Source of the DNA: SIG653 sp964509125
Lineage (GTDB): Bacteria; Bacillota; Clostridia; Oscillospirales; CAG-382
Assembly (NCBI GenBank): GCA_964509125.1
Contig: CAZDVZ010000004.1
Location: 1-64,000, forward strand
Direction: 5' to 3'
Length of the DNA stretch: 64,000 bases
Both the position numbers and the translations under genes were made by a program. Positions within the stretch are counted from its first letter, which is position 1. Each line of letters starts with the position of its first letter. The notes beneath the pieces are model-generated. The model saw only the letters and a program-made list of their open reading frames with translations. It did not search any database and was not told the DNA's origin. This document shows positions 50,299 through 58,623 of the stretch, piece after piece.

Positions 50299-50963
50299 CA
50301 GCATTATATATTTTATTATTTTTGCTATTTTTTATTGTTCTTTTACTTTGCACGAAAATTGTTTTTTCGTTTAAATTTGACGGAAATATAAGATTCAGTA
50401 TTCGATTCCTTTTTATAAAATTTGGCTTCAACATTCCTGTACTTTATAAGTCCAAAGAAACCGAAGCAGAAGAAAAGGAAGAAGAAGAATATGTATACGT
50501 TAAAAAGAAAACATCGAAAAAGAAGAAGAAAAGCAAAAAAGAGGATAAGCTCCCCTTTCCCGGCTTAAAAAATGCGATTGTTTTTTTCAAAGATGCTGTT
50601 ATAGATGTTTTTGGAAAAGTCATTCACTCATTCAGACTGGAAAAAATGCATTTCAGAGGAATCGCAGCTTCAAAAGACGCTGCTAAAACCGCTGAACTTT
50701 ACGGTGCGATGTGTACTGCAGCATCCGCACTCCATCAATTTGCCACAAACGCAAAAGGCATAAAAAAGAATGCTGTTTACATTGAGGTACTCCCCGATTT
50801 TTTGGCGGAAACACCTGATTTTTATGCAGATTTAAAGTTTTCAATAAGATTATTTAGAATTTTACTTATACTCAAAAAAGTGCTTTCTGTTTGGTTCGAT
50901 TATAAAAAACTTTGTTATAAAGTTTTGGAAGAAAAAAAGAATGATGAAACGAATCAAAATTAA
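50295..50963 (+). CDS. DUF2953 membrane protein
   Basis: This 222-residue protein has one N-terminal transmembrane helix, a lysine-rich stretch at about residues 70-90 and a C-terminal region with a second moderately hydrophobic segment. The pattern fits DUF2953, found after scpB in spore formers and usually followed by the spore-germination gene gerW (ytfJ). gerW is absent here; pcrA comes next. The 113-bp gap that follows has a weak GCAAATTC/GAATTTGC hairpin without a T tract. Confidence 0.8.
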   Translation: MTALYILLFLLFFIVLLLCTKIVFSFKFDGNIRFSIRFLFIKFGFNIPVLYKSKETEAEEKEEEEYVYVKKKTSKKKKKSKKEDKLPFPGLKNAIVFFKDAVIDVFGKVIHSFRLEKMHFRGIAASKDAAKTAELYGAMCTAASALHQFATNAKGIKKNAVYIEVLPDFLAETPDFYADLKFSIRLFRILLILKKVLSVWFDYKKLCYKVLEEKKNDETNQN

Positions 50964-51076
50964 AAAGCAGACAGAAACAAATAACAATCGCAAATTCCAC
51001 GAATTTGCCAAAATTATTTTAAAATAAAGTATTTTATCATGTTTGTATTAAGTTTTAAGAAAGGAAAGTCGACACG

Positions 51077-53512
51077 TTGCGAAAACGCAACAGTGTGCAA
51101 AAGCTTAAAAAAATGATTGATTGCATACCGGCTGAACAGGTTTCTTTTAATAACCTAAAAAGGAGCCTGTTAGAAAAAGTCTACAACAAACTTAACGAAG
51201 AACAGAAAGAGGCAGTTTTTACAGCTAATGGCCCTTTACTTGTAATAGCGGGTGCCGGAAGCGGCAAAACAACTGTTCTTGTAAACAGAGTGGAATATCT
51301 TTGTTTCTTTGGAAATTTATATGAAGAAAATATTCCCGCTACAAAAAAAGATTTGAATTATCTTGAAGAGTTTTCAGATTCATCTGTATCTGATATTCGT
51401 AATGCATTAAAAAAATATGTTAAAAACGTACCCGCACCGTGGGAAGTACTTTGCATAACTTTTACAAATAAGGCAGCAAACGAGATAAAAGAACGTCTTG
51501 CTTTGACCCTTGGAGAGTCGAGTAAATATGTATGGGCTGGAACATTTCACTCTATATGCTCCAAAATACTCAGAAGACATATCGACCTTCTTGGTGGCTA
51601 TAAAAATGATTTTACGATATACGACACAGCCGATTGCAAACGTCTCGTAACCGAAGTTCTTAAAAAATTAAAGATTGACGATAAGATCTATACTCCCCAG
51701 TCAATGCTTGCAGCAATTGGTAAGGCAAAAGAAAAATGTATAGAAGCTCAAGATTATCTCGCAGTTTCAACTGATCTTAGAGCGGAAATTATTTCAGAAG
51801 TATATAAAGAATATCAAGCAAGACTTGTTGCCTCTAACGCACTTGATTTTGACGACATAATTCTTAATGCTCTAAAACTCTTTAAAAATCATAAAGAAAT
51901 ACTCAATAAATACAGCAATCAATTTAAGTATATTTTAGTTGACGAATACCAAGACACAAACACTACTCAAGATCTTCTTGTAAGATATCTTGCTTCTACA
52001 CACAAAAACATTTGCGTTGTTGGGGATGACGACCAAAGTATATATGCATTCAGAGGCGCAGTAGTTGACAATATTCTTTCTTTCGATAAACATTATCCCA
52101 CGGCTAAAATAATCAAATTAGAACGAAACTATCGTTCAACCCAGACAATCCTTAATGCAGCTAACGCAATTATTGCCAATAATAAAGGCAGACGTGGAAA
52201 AGAACTTTGGACCGATGCTGATAGGGGCGAAAGAATTATTCTCAAAAAACAATTCACCCAAAGCGAAGAAGCGGGTTACATCGTAACGTACATCAAGGAT
52301 AAAGTTACATCAGGCGAATGTTCCTACAAGGATTTTGCCGTACTTTACAGGCAAAAAGCTCAAGCCAATGCACTTGAGATCATTTTCTCAAAAAGTAATA
52401 TTCCATATCGTGTTTTTGGAAGCTTGCGTTTCTATGATAGAAAAGAAATTAAAGACCTGACTTCTTATCTCCATGTAATAGATAACCCTAATGATTCTAT
52501 CAGAATTAAGAGGATCATTAATGTCCCAAAACGAGCAATAGGAAATACAACAATTTCGCTTTTAGAAGACATTGCAACCAAAAACGAAAAGAGTGTTTAT
52601 GATGTAATAACAAATGCCGAAACATATCCGGAGCTTCAAAAATCGATTCCAAAAATAAAAGTTTTCCAAGGACTGATTGAATACCTTAGAGAATACGCCG
52701 AATCTGCTTCTGTATCAGATCTTATAAAAGAAGTTATTACAAAAACCTCATATAAAGAATACATTTTAGAAACAGAAGATGACAAAGATAAAGCACAACT
52801 TCCCGATGAGCTTGTTTCGGGCGCATTAATGTACGAACAAAGAGCTTTGGAAAATGGCGAAACACCAACCTTGAAGGGTTTTTTAGAAGAAGTTGCGTTA
52901 CTTACAGATGTTGATAATATGGATAGCTCCAAAGATGCCGTTACATTAATGACGGTCCACAGCGCTAAGGGGCTTGAGTTTAACACAGTATTTCTTCCCG
53001 GATTTGAAGAAGGAGTTTTTCCGGGAACCCAAACAATGGCAGGGTCATCAAGTGAAATGGAAGAAGAAAGAAGACTTGCATATGTAGCTGTTACAAGAGC
53101 AAAAAAACAACTTATAATTTGTCACGCAAATACAAGACTTCTTTATGGAAAAACCTCCTCAAACCAATTATCCAGATTCGCCCTTGAAATTCCAAAAGAA
53201 CTTGTAATCATTGAACAGCCAATGAAAACAGTTTACAACCATAACGCATCTGAATCCAAAAGAAAATATGCAAACAGCAGAGATTCTTTCCTTAAAAACA
53301 CTACAGCCGCTGCAAAAAATTCTCATCACGATTTCACCGAAAAAGGAGAAATGATTAATGTGGGAGACAGAGTTTCCCATAATCTTTTTGGAAACGGCGA
53401 AGTTTTATCTGTTTTGGATATTAAAAAGGATTTTATATATGAAATAAAATTTGATTCGGGCACAACAAAAAAAGTTATGGCGAGCTTTTGTAAACTCAAA
53501 AAAATTAATTAA
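51077..53512 (+). CDS. pcrA: UvrD/PcrA-type ATP-dependent DNA helicase
   Basis: This 811-residue superfamily 1A helicase has an N-terminal extension of about 35 residues before LNEEQKEAV. The motifs are I VIAGAGSGKTTVLVNR, Ia CITFTNKAANEIKERL, II YILVDEYQDTN, III VVGDDDQSIYAFRGA, IV LERNYRST, V VTLMTVHSAKGLEF and VI YVAVTRAKKQL. PcrA removes RecA, acts in repair and helps plasmid replication. The C-terminal RNA-polymerase-binding Tudor-like domain (GDRVSHNLFGNGEVLSV) is present. The start is a TTG at 51077 behind AAGGAAAG; ATG at 51113 is an alternative. ligA, the usual partner, is absent. Confidence 0.93.
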   Translation: MRKRNSVQKLKKMIDCIPAEQVSFNNLKRSLLEKVYNKLNEEQKEAVFTANGPLLVIAGAGSGKTTVLVNRVEYLCFFGNLYEENIPATKKDLNYLEEFSDSSVSDIRNALKKYVKNVPAPWEVLCITFTNKAANEIKERLALTLGESSKYVWAGTFHSICSKILRRHIDLLGGYKNDFTIYDTADCKRLVTEVLKKLKIDDKIYTPQSMLAAIGKAKEKCIEAQDYLAVSTDLRAEIISEVYKEYQARLVASNALDFDDIILNALKLFKNHKEILNKYSNQFKYILVDEYQDTNTTQDLLVRYLASTHKNICVVGDDDQSIYAFRGAVVDNILSFDKHYPTAKIIKLERNYRSTQTILNAANAIIANNKGRRGKELWTDADRGERIILKKQFTQSEEAGYIVTYIKDKVTSGECSYKDFAVLYRQKAQANALEIIFSKSNIPYRVFGSLRFYDRKEIKDLTSYLHVIDNPNDSIRIKRIINVPKRAIGNTTISLLEDIATKNEKSVYDVITNAETYPELQKSIPKIKVFQGLIEYLREYAESASVSDLIKEVITKTSYKEYILETEDDKDKAQLPDELVSGALMYEQRALENGETPTLKGFLEEVALLTDVDNMDSSKDAVTLMTVHSAKGLEFNTVFLPGFEEGVFPGTQTMAGSSSEMEEERRLAYVAVTRAKKQLIICHANTRLLYGKTSSNQLSRFALEIPKELVIIEQPMKTVYNHNASESKRKYANSRDSFLKNTTAAAKNSHHDFTEKGEMINVGDRVSHNLFGNGEVLSVLDIKKDFIYEIKFDSGTTKKVMASFCKLKKIN

Positions 53513-53529
53513 TGAAAGAAGGACACATT

Positions 53530-54780
53530 ATGGCAGTCATCAAACCTATCAAACCGTTGCGCTTTGCGGACAAAAAAACAATAGATTCGTGTGTATGCCC
53601 CCCATATGACATAATTAGCGATAAAGAAAGAGAAGAGATCGTTAAAAGAAACGATCACAATATTGTAATCCTTGAAAAACCGGAAGGCGAAAACAAATAC
53701 GAAAACGCGGGGTCACTTTTAAAAGCGTGGATAAAAGAAGGCGTTTTAAAACGTGACGATTCAGAAGGTATTTTTGTTTATCAAGAAAAGTTTTCCGTTG
53801 CAGGAAAAGAATATGTATTTGACGGTCTTGTATGCCTTGCAAAACTTTACGAGTTTTCAGAAAAAGTAGTTCTTCCCCACGAAGAAACTCTTTCAAAAGC
53901 GAAGCAAGACAGACTAAATCTGCTTACTGCTACACATTGCAACTTCTCTTCTGTTTATTCTCTCTATATGGATGAAGAAAAAACAGTTGAAAAAATCATT
54001 GAAAAAGCAAAAAATCTTGATTGTGAGTGTTCTTTTACCGACAACGAAAATGTTACACACACTCTTTGGAAGATTACTGATAAAGATGACTTGAACGAGC
54101 TTGTAGTTGCGTTTAAGGACAAGCAACTCTTTATTGCCGACGGACATCACAGATACGAAACAAGTCTTAACTACAGAAGAATATGCAAAGAGCAAGGAAT
54201 TACTGACCTTGATACAGATTACATACTTATGACTCTTGTTGATATGGATAACAAGGGCTTGGTGATCATGCCAACTCATCGTGTTATTACAGAAAAAGGC
54301 TTAGACATCGATGCATTGAAAGAAAAATGTAAATCAGAGTTTGAAATCGTTGAAATGGATGACATTAATACGGCAGAAAAAACACTTGCTTCTCTTTCTG
54401 ACATTCATGCATACGCGCTTTACAGCGGAGGAAATGGTTACACACTTTTCAAGCGCAAAGAGGACGCTGTTATTGAAGGACATTCTGACGCATACTGCGG
54501 ACTCGATGTTTCTGTTCTTCACACGCTCATCCTTGAAAAAGGCTTGGGAATCGATAAAGAAAATATGGCTAATCAAAAAAGCCTTATTTACACAAGAAGC
54601 ATTGACGAAGCAGTAAGCCTCGTTAAAAACGGCGATGCATCTTGCACTTTTATTCTTAATTCCACAAAAGTTCAACAAATTAAAGCCGTTTCCTTGGCGG
54701 GAGACAAGATGCCTCAAAAATCTACCTATTTTTATCCTAAGCTTATAACAGGACTTGTTATAAATTGCCTTGAAAAATAA
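53530..54780 (+). CDS. DUF1015 protein, possible serine-kinase-type fold
   Basis: This protein of about 416 residues matches DUF1015. It starts AVIKPIKPLRF, has CPPYDIISDKER at about residues 22-33 and a central FIADGHHRYETS motif. The DGHHR sequence resembles the signature of SerK/SbnI-type free serine kinases of the ParB/sulfiredoxin fold, so nucleotide-dependent phosphorylation of a small molecule is possible but unproven. I chose ATG at 53530, with GAAGGA upstream. It starts 17 bp after pcrA and its stop overlaps the valS region. Confidence 0.85.
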   Translation: MAVIKPIKPLRFADKKTIDSCVCPPYDIISDKEREEIVKRNDHNIVILEKPEGENKYENAGSLLKAWIKEGVLKRDDSEGIFVYQEKFSVAGKEYVFDGLVCLAKLYEFSEKVVLPHEETLSKAKQDRLNLLTATHCNFSSVYSLYMDEEKTVEKIIEKAKNLDCECSFTDNENVTHTLWKITDKDDLNELVVAFKDKQLFIADGHHRYETSLNYRRICKEQGITDLDTDYILMTLVDMDNKGLVIMPTHRVITEKGLDIDALKEKCKSEFEIVEMDDINTAEKTLASLSDIHAYALYSGGNGYTLFKRKEDAVIEGHSDAYCGLDVSVLHTLILEKGLGIDKENMANQKSLIYTRSIDEAVSLVKNGDASCTFILNSTKVQQIKAVSLAGDKMPQKSTYFYPKLITGLVINCLEK

Positions 54781-54796
54781 TTTATCGGAGCTTTAT

Positions 54797-57436
54797 ATGA
54801 ATAACTTACTTGATAAGAAATATGATCCTAAAAATGTTGAAGACCGACTTTACAAATTTTGGTCTGAAAACGGATATTTTACACCTGAAATAGATAAATC
54901 CAAAAAGCCTTTTTCCATTGTTATTCCACCGCCAAACGTAACGGGACAGCTCCACATGGGACACGCCCTTGACGAAACATTGCAGGACATTCTTATAAGA
55001 ACCAAACGTATGCAAGGATATTGTACTCTGTGGATTCCCGGAACTGATCATGCGGGAATAGCCACCCAAATTAAAGTTGAAGAACAACTTCGTAAAGAGG
55101 AAGGGCTTTCACGTCACGATTTGGGAAGGGAAAAATTTCTTGAACGTGTATGGGACTGGAAAAAAATGTACGGCAGCCGTATCATCAATCAGCTCAAAAA
55201 GTTAGGTTCTTCGTGCGACTGGACGAGAGAACGCTTTACAATGGATGAAACTTGCTCTGCCGCTGTTAAGAAGATTTTTGTTTCCCTTTACAACAAAGGG
55301 CAGATTTATCGCGGCTATAGAATTATAAACTGGTGTCCAAACTGCAATACAGCTCTTTCTGATACGGAAGTTGATCACAAGGACACTGCCGGTAATTTCT
55401 ATCATATCAAATATCCTATTAAGGGTACTGATGAGATGTTGGAAATTGCAACAACTCGTCCGGAAACAATGTTAGGCGATACGGGCATCGCAGTAAACCC
55501 TAACGATGAAAGATACACAAAATATATTGGAAAAACGGCAATTTTACCTTTGATGAACAGAGAAATTCCAATTGTTGCCGACGAATATGTTGACATGGAA
55601 TTTGGAACAGGGTGTGTTAAAATGACTCCCTGTCACGACCCTAACGATTATCAGGTTGCCTTAAGACACAACCTTGAAATGATAGTGGTTCTTGACGGTA
55701 ACGCCAAAATAAATGAAAACGGTGGAAAATATCAAGGTATGGATCGCTTTGAAGCAAGAAAAGCTATCATTGAAGATCTTGATGCGCTTGGACTTTTAGT
55801 TAAAATAGAGCCTCATTCTCATGCCGTCGCTCACTGCTATAGATGCGGTACTATCGTAGAACCAATTTCTTCCAGACAATGGTTTGTTAAAATGGAAGAA
55901 CTTGCAAAGCCTGCCATTGAAGCAGTGAAAAAAGGTGACATTAAATTTGTTCCTGAACGCTTTTCCAAAAACTACCTTAACTGGATGGAAAATATTTTAG
56001 ATTGGTGCATTTCACGTCAACTTTGGTGGGGACACAGAATACCCGCCTTCTATTGTGATGATTGCGGGGAAATGACCGTTTCCGAAAACGATGTAACCGT
56101 ATGCCCAAAATGCGGAAGTAAAAACATAACTCAAGACGAGGATGTACTTGATACGTGGTTTTCATCGGCACTTTGGCCAATGTCAACATTGGGTTGGCCC
56201 AACCAAACAGAGGATCTTGAATACTTTTATCCTACAAGTGTTCTTGTTACCGGCTATGACATTATTACATTCTGGGTTTCAAAAATGATCTTCCAAGGAC
56301 TTGAAGGCATGAAAGAAAAACCATTTAGTGATGTTTTGATTCACGGGCTTGTAAGAGATTCACAAGGAAGAAAGATGAGTAAATCCTTAGGCAACGGAAT
56401 TGATCCGCTTGAAATCATTGACAAATACGGTGCAGATGCTTTAAGGTTTACACTTGCAACAGGTAATAGTCCCGGAAACGATATGCGTTTCTACGAAGAA
56501 CGTGTCGAAGCGTCGCGAAATTTCTGCAACAAAATTTGGAACGCTGCAAGATTTGTTCTTATGAACCTCGAAGAAGATATTAAAATGCCGGACGACATTA
56601 CAACGCTTTCCCTTGAAAAAGAAGATAAATGGATACTTTCCAAATACAACACCTTGGTAAAAGAAGTAAATGAAAACATTGATAAATACGAATTAGGCGT
56701 TGCAGTGTCAAAACTTTACGATTTTATTTGGGATGTATTCTGCGATTGGTACATTGAACTTGTAAAACCCAGACTTAACGCCAAAGGAACAGAAAGCAAC
56801 AGCGTTGCGGGAAAAGTTTTAGTCTATGTTCTTTCGGGAACTATGAAACTGCTTCATCCCTTCACGCCATTTATTACAGAGGAAATTTGGCAAAAACTTC
56901 CTCATGAAGGCGAGAGCATTATGATCTCCTCCTTCCCTGTTTTTGATTCAAAATTAACATTTACCGCTGACGAAGAAAATGTTCAATATGCAATTGACGC
57001 TATTAAAGCTATCAGAAACAGACGTTCGGAGATGAATGTTCCTCCCTCAAAAAAATCTGCCCTATATATAAAAACGGAATATAAAGAACTTTTTGAAACG
57101 TCAAATATTTGGTTTGAAAAACTTGCTTCCGCTTCTGCCGTTGAAATAATCGATAATGATCCCGAAGACGCGGATGAATGCGTTCAAATCATTACATCCG
57201 GTGCTACTGTATTTATTAAAACAAAAGAAATGGTAGACATTGAAGGAGAACGTAAACGTCTCACCAAAGAACTTGAAGATGCAGAAAAAGAGCTTTCAAG
57301 AGCCACATCAAAATTGGCAAACGCTGATTTTGTTTCAAAGGCTCCCGCAAAAGTAATTGATGCTGAAAGAGAAAAGGTTAAAAAGTACGAGGCAATGAAA
57401 CAAAGCATTACCGCCGCACTTGAAAAGCTTGTATGA
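54797..57436 (+). CDS. valS: Valyl-tRNA synthetase
   Basis: This 879-residue class I synthetase charges tRNA-Val and edits threonine. The HIGH-type motif is in PPPNVTGQLHMGHAL, KMSKS in GRKMSKSLGNGIDPL, and the editing-domain TTRPETMLGDTGIAVNP is present. A four-cysteine zinc site (CDDC and CPKC) lies near residues 421-446. A C-terminal coiled-coil arm follows VDIEGERKRLTKELE. ATG at 54797 has CGGAG upstream; an in-frame TTG at 54770 is less likely. No T-box fits upstream. Confidence 0.96.
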   Translation: MNNLLDKKYDPKNVEDRLYKFWSENGYFTPEIDKSKKPFSIVIPPPNVTGQLHMGHALDETLQDILIRTKRMQGYCTLWIPGTDHAGIATQIKVEEQLRKEEGLSRHDLGREKFLERVWDWKKMYGSRIINQLKKLGSSCDWTRERFTMDETCSAAVKKIFVSLYNKGQIYRGYRIINWCPNCNTALSDTEVDHKDTAGNFYHIKYPIKGTDEMLEIATTRPETMLGDTGIAVNPNDERYTKYIGKTAILPLMNREIPIVADEYVDMEFGTGCVKMTPCHDPNDYQVALRHNLEMIVVLDGNAKINENGGKYQGMDRFEARKAIIEDLDALGLLVKIEPHSHAVAHCYRCGTIVEPISSRQWFVKMEELAKPAIEAVKKGDIKFVPERFSKNYLNWMENILDWCISRQLWWGHRIPAFYCDDCGEMTVSENDVTVCPKCGSKNITQDEDVLDTWFSSALWPMSTLGWPNQTEDLEYFYPTSVLVTGYDIITFWVSKMIFQGLEGMKEKPFSDVLIHGLVRDSQGRKMSKSLGNGIDPLEIIDKYGADALRFTLATGNSPGNDMRFYEERVEASRNFCNKIWNAARFVLMNLEEDIKMPDDITTLSLEKEDKWILSKYNTLVKEVNENIDKYELGVAVSKLYDFIWDVFCDWYIELVKPRLNAKGTESNSVAGKVLVYVLSGTMKLLHPFTPFITEEIWQKLPHEGESIMISSFPVFDSKLTFTADEENVQYAIDAIKAIRNRRSEMNVPPSKKSALYIKTEYKELFETSNIWFEKLASASAVEIIDNDPEDADECVQIITSGATVFIKTKEMVDIEGERKRLTKELEDAEKELSRATSKLANADFVSKAPAKVIDAEREKVKKYEAMKQSITAALEKLV

Positions 57437-58623
57437 ACAAATTAAACGAAAACAAAAAAGTTATTTTATTAAAATACGGTGAAGTTGTAATGAAAGGCTT
57501 AAACAGAAGTTATTTTGATAGCCTTATCGTTAAACGCGCCAAAGAAATGCTGAAAAAGGCTGAAGGAAACTTCAGCCTTGAGTATGCACAATCTACCCTT
57601 TATATTAGCGGTGATGAAGATGCAGATATGGACGAGGCTTTTTCTATTCTGAAAAAGCTTTTTGGCATCGCCACAATATGTATGGGTTATCAATGTGAAA
57701 AGAGCATGGATTCAATTTCAGAATGCGTAAAACAAAATTTACGCCCTCTTTTGGGAAAAGCGAAAACATTTAAATGTGAATCCAAAAGAAGCGACAAAAA
57801 CTTTCCACTTAAATCTCCTGAAATTAGCGCAGAAATTGGTGGAGTTATTTTAGATTCCATGCATAGTTTAAAAGTAGATGTTAAAGAACCGGATGTAACC
57901 ATTTTCGTTGAAGTTCGTGAAAAATATGCTTATATACACAACGGTGGTGAAAAAGGTTTGGGAGGAATGCCGCCGGGAAGCGCGGGAAAAGGTTTGCTTC
58001 TCTTATCCGGAGGAATAGACAGTCCCGTTGCCGGCTTTATGATGTCTAAAAGAGGCATTTCGGTTGATTGTGTTTATTTTGAAAGTCCTCCTTATACAAG
58101 TGAAAATGCTAAGCAAAAAGTTGTAGATTTAGCAAATAAATTAGCTGAATACAACGGCAAGCTCTATCTTAATTGCATATCTGTCACTGAAATTCAAGAA
58201 GAATTGATGGAAAAATGCGAGCACAAGCTGTTTACTGTTTTGCTTCGACGTTTTATGATGCGCCTTGCACTTAAACACGCTTTAAGAATAGGAGCAGGAC
58301 TTCTGATAACCGGAGAAAGCATCGGACAAGTCGCCAGTCAAACCGTTCCCGCGCTTGCAGTTACAGATGCCATTGCAACCATTCCTGTTATTAGGCCGCT
58401 TGCCGGTTTGGACAAAGAGGAAATTGTAAAGATTTCAAGAATGATTGACACCTTTGACATAAGTGTTTTGCCTTATGACGATTGCTGCACCGTATTTACA
58501 CCGAAGCATCCCAACACAAGACCTACTTTAGAAGGAGTTCTTGCAGAAGAAGCTAAATTAGATGTGGAGGGGCTTGTCGAAAGGGCCTTTTCCACCAGGA
58601 CAGTTATGGAAATTATGCCATGA
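57433..58623 (+). CDS. thiI: tRNA 4-thiouridine synthetase
   Basis: This 396-residue enzyme thiolates U8 of tRNAs using ATP and a cysteine desulfurase. The N-terminal ferredoxin-like and THUMP domains are followed by the PP-loop LLLSGGIDSPVAG near residue 190. TGESIGQVASQT and DCCTVFTPKHPNTRP are also present. The rhodanese domain found in enterobacterial ThiI is absent, as usual in Firmicutes. It overlaps valS by 4 bp and the following protease gene by 4 bp. Confidence 0.95.
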   Translation: MNKLNENKKVILLKYGEVVMKGLNRSYFDSLIVKRAKEMLKKAEGNFSLEYAQSTLYISGDEDADMDEAFSILKKLFGIATICMGYQCEKSMDSISECVKQNLRPLLGKAKTFKCESKRSDKNFPLKSPEISAEIGGVILDSMHSLKVDVKEPDVTIFVEVREKYAYIHNGGEKGLGGMPPGSAGKGLLLLSGGIDSPVAGFMMSKRGISVDCVYFESPPYTSENAKQKVVDLANKLAEYNGKLYLNCISVTEIQEELMEKCEHKLFTVLLRRFMMRLALKHALRIGAGLLITGESIGQVASQTVPALAVTDAIATIPVIRPLAGLDKEEIVKISRMIDTFDISVLPYDDCCTVFTPKHPNTRPTLEGVLAEEAKLDVEGLVERAFSTRTVMEIMP

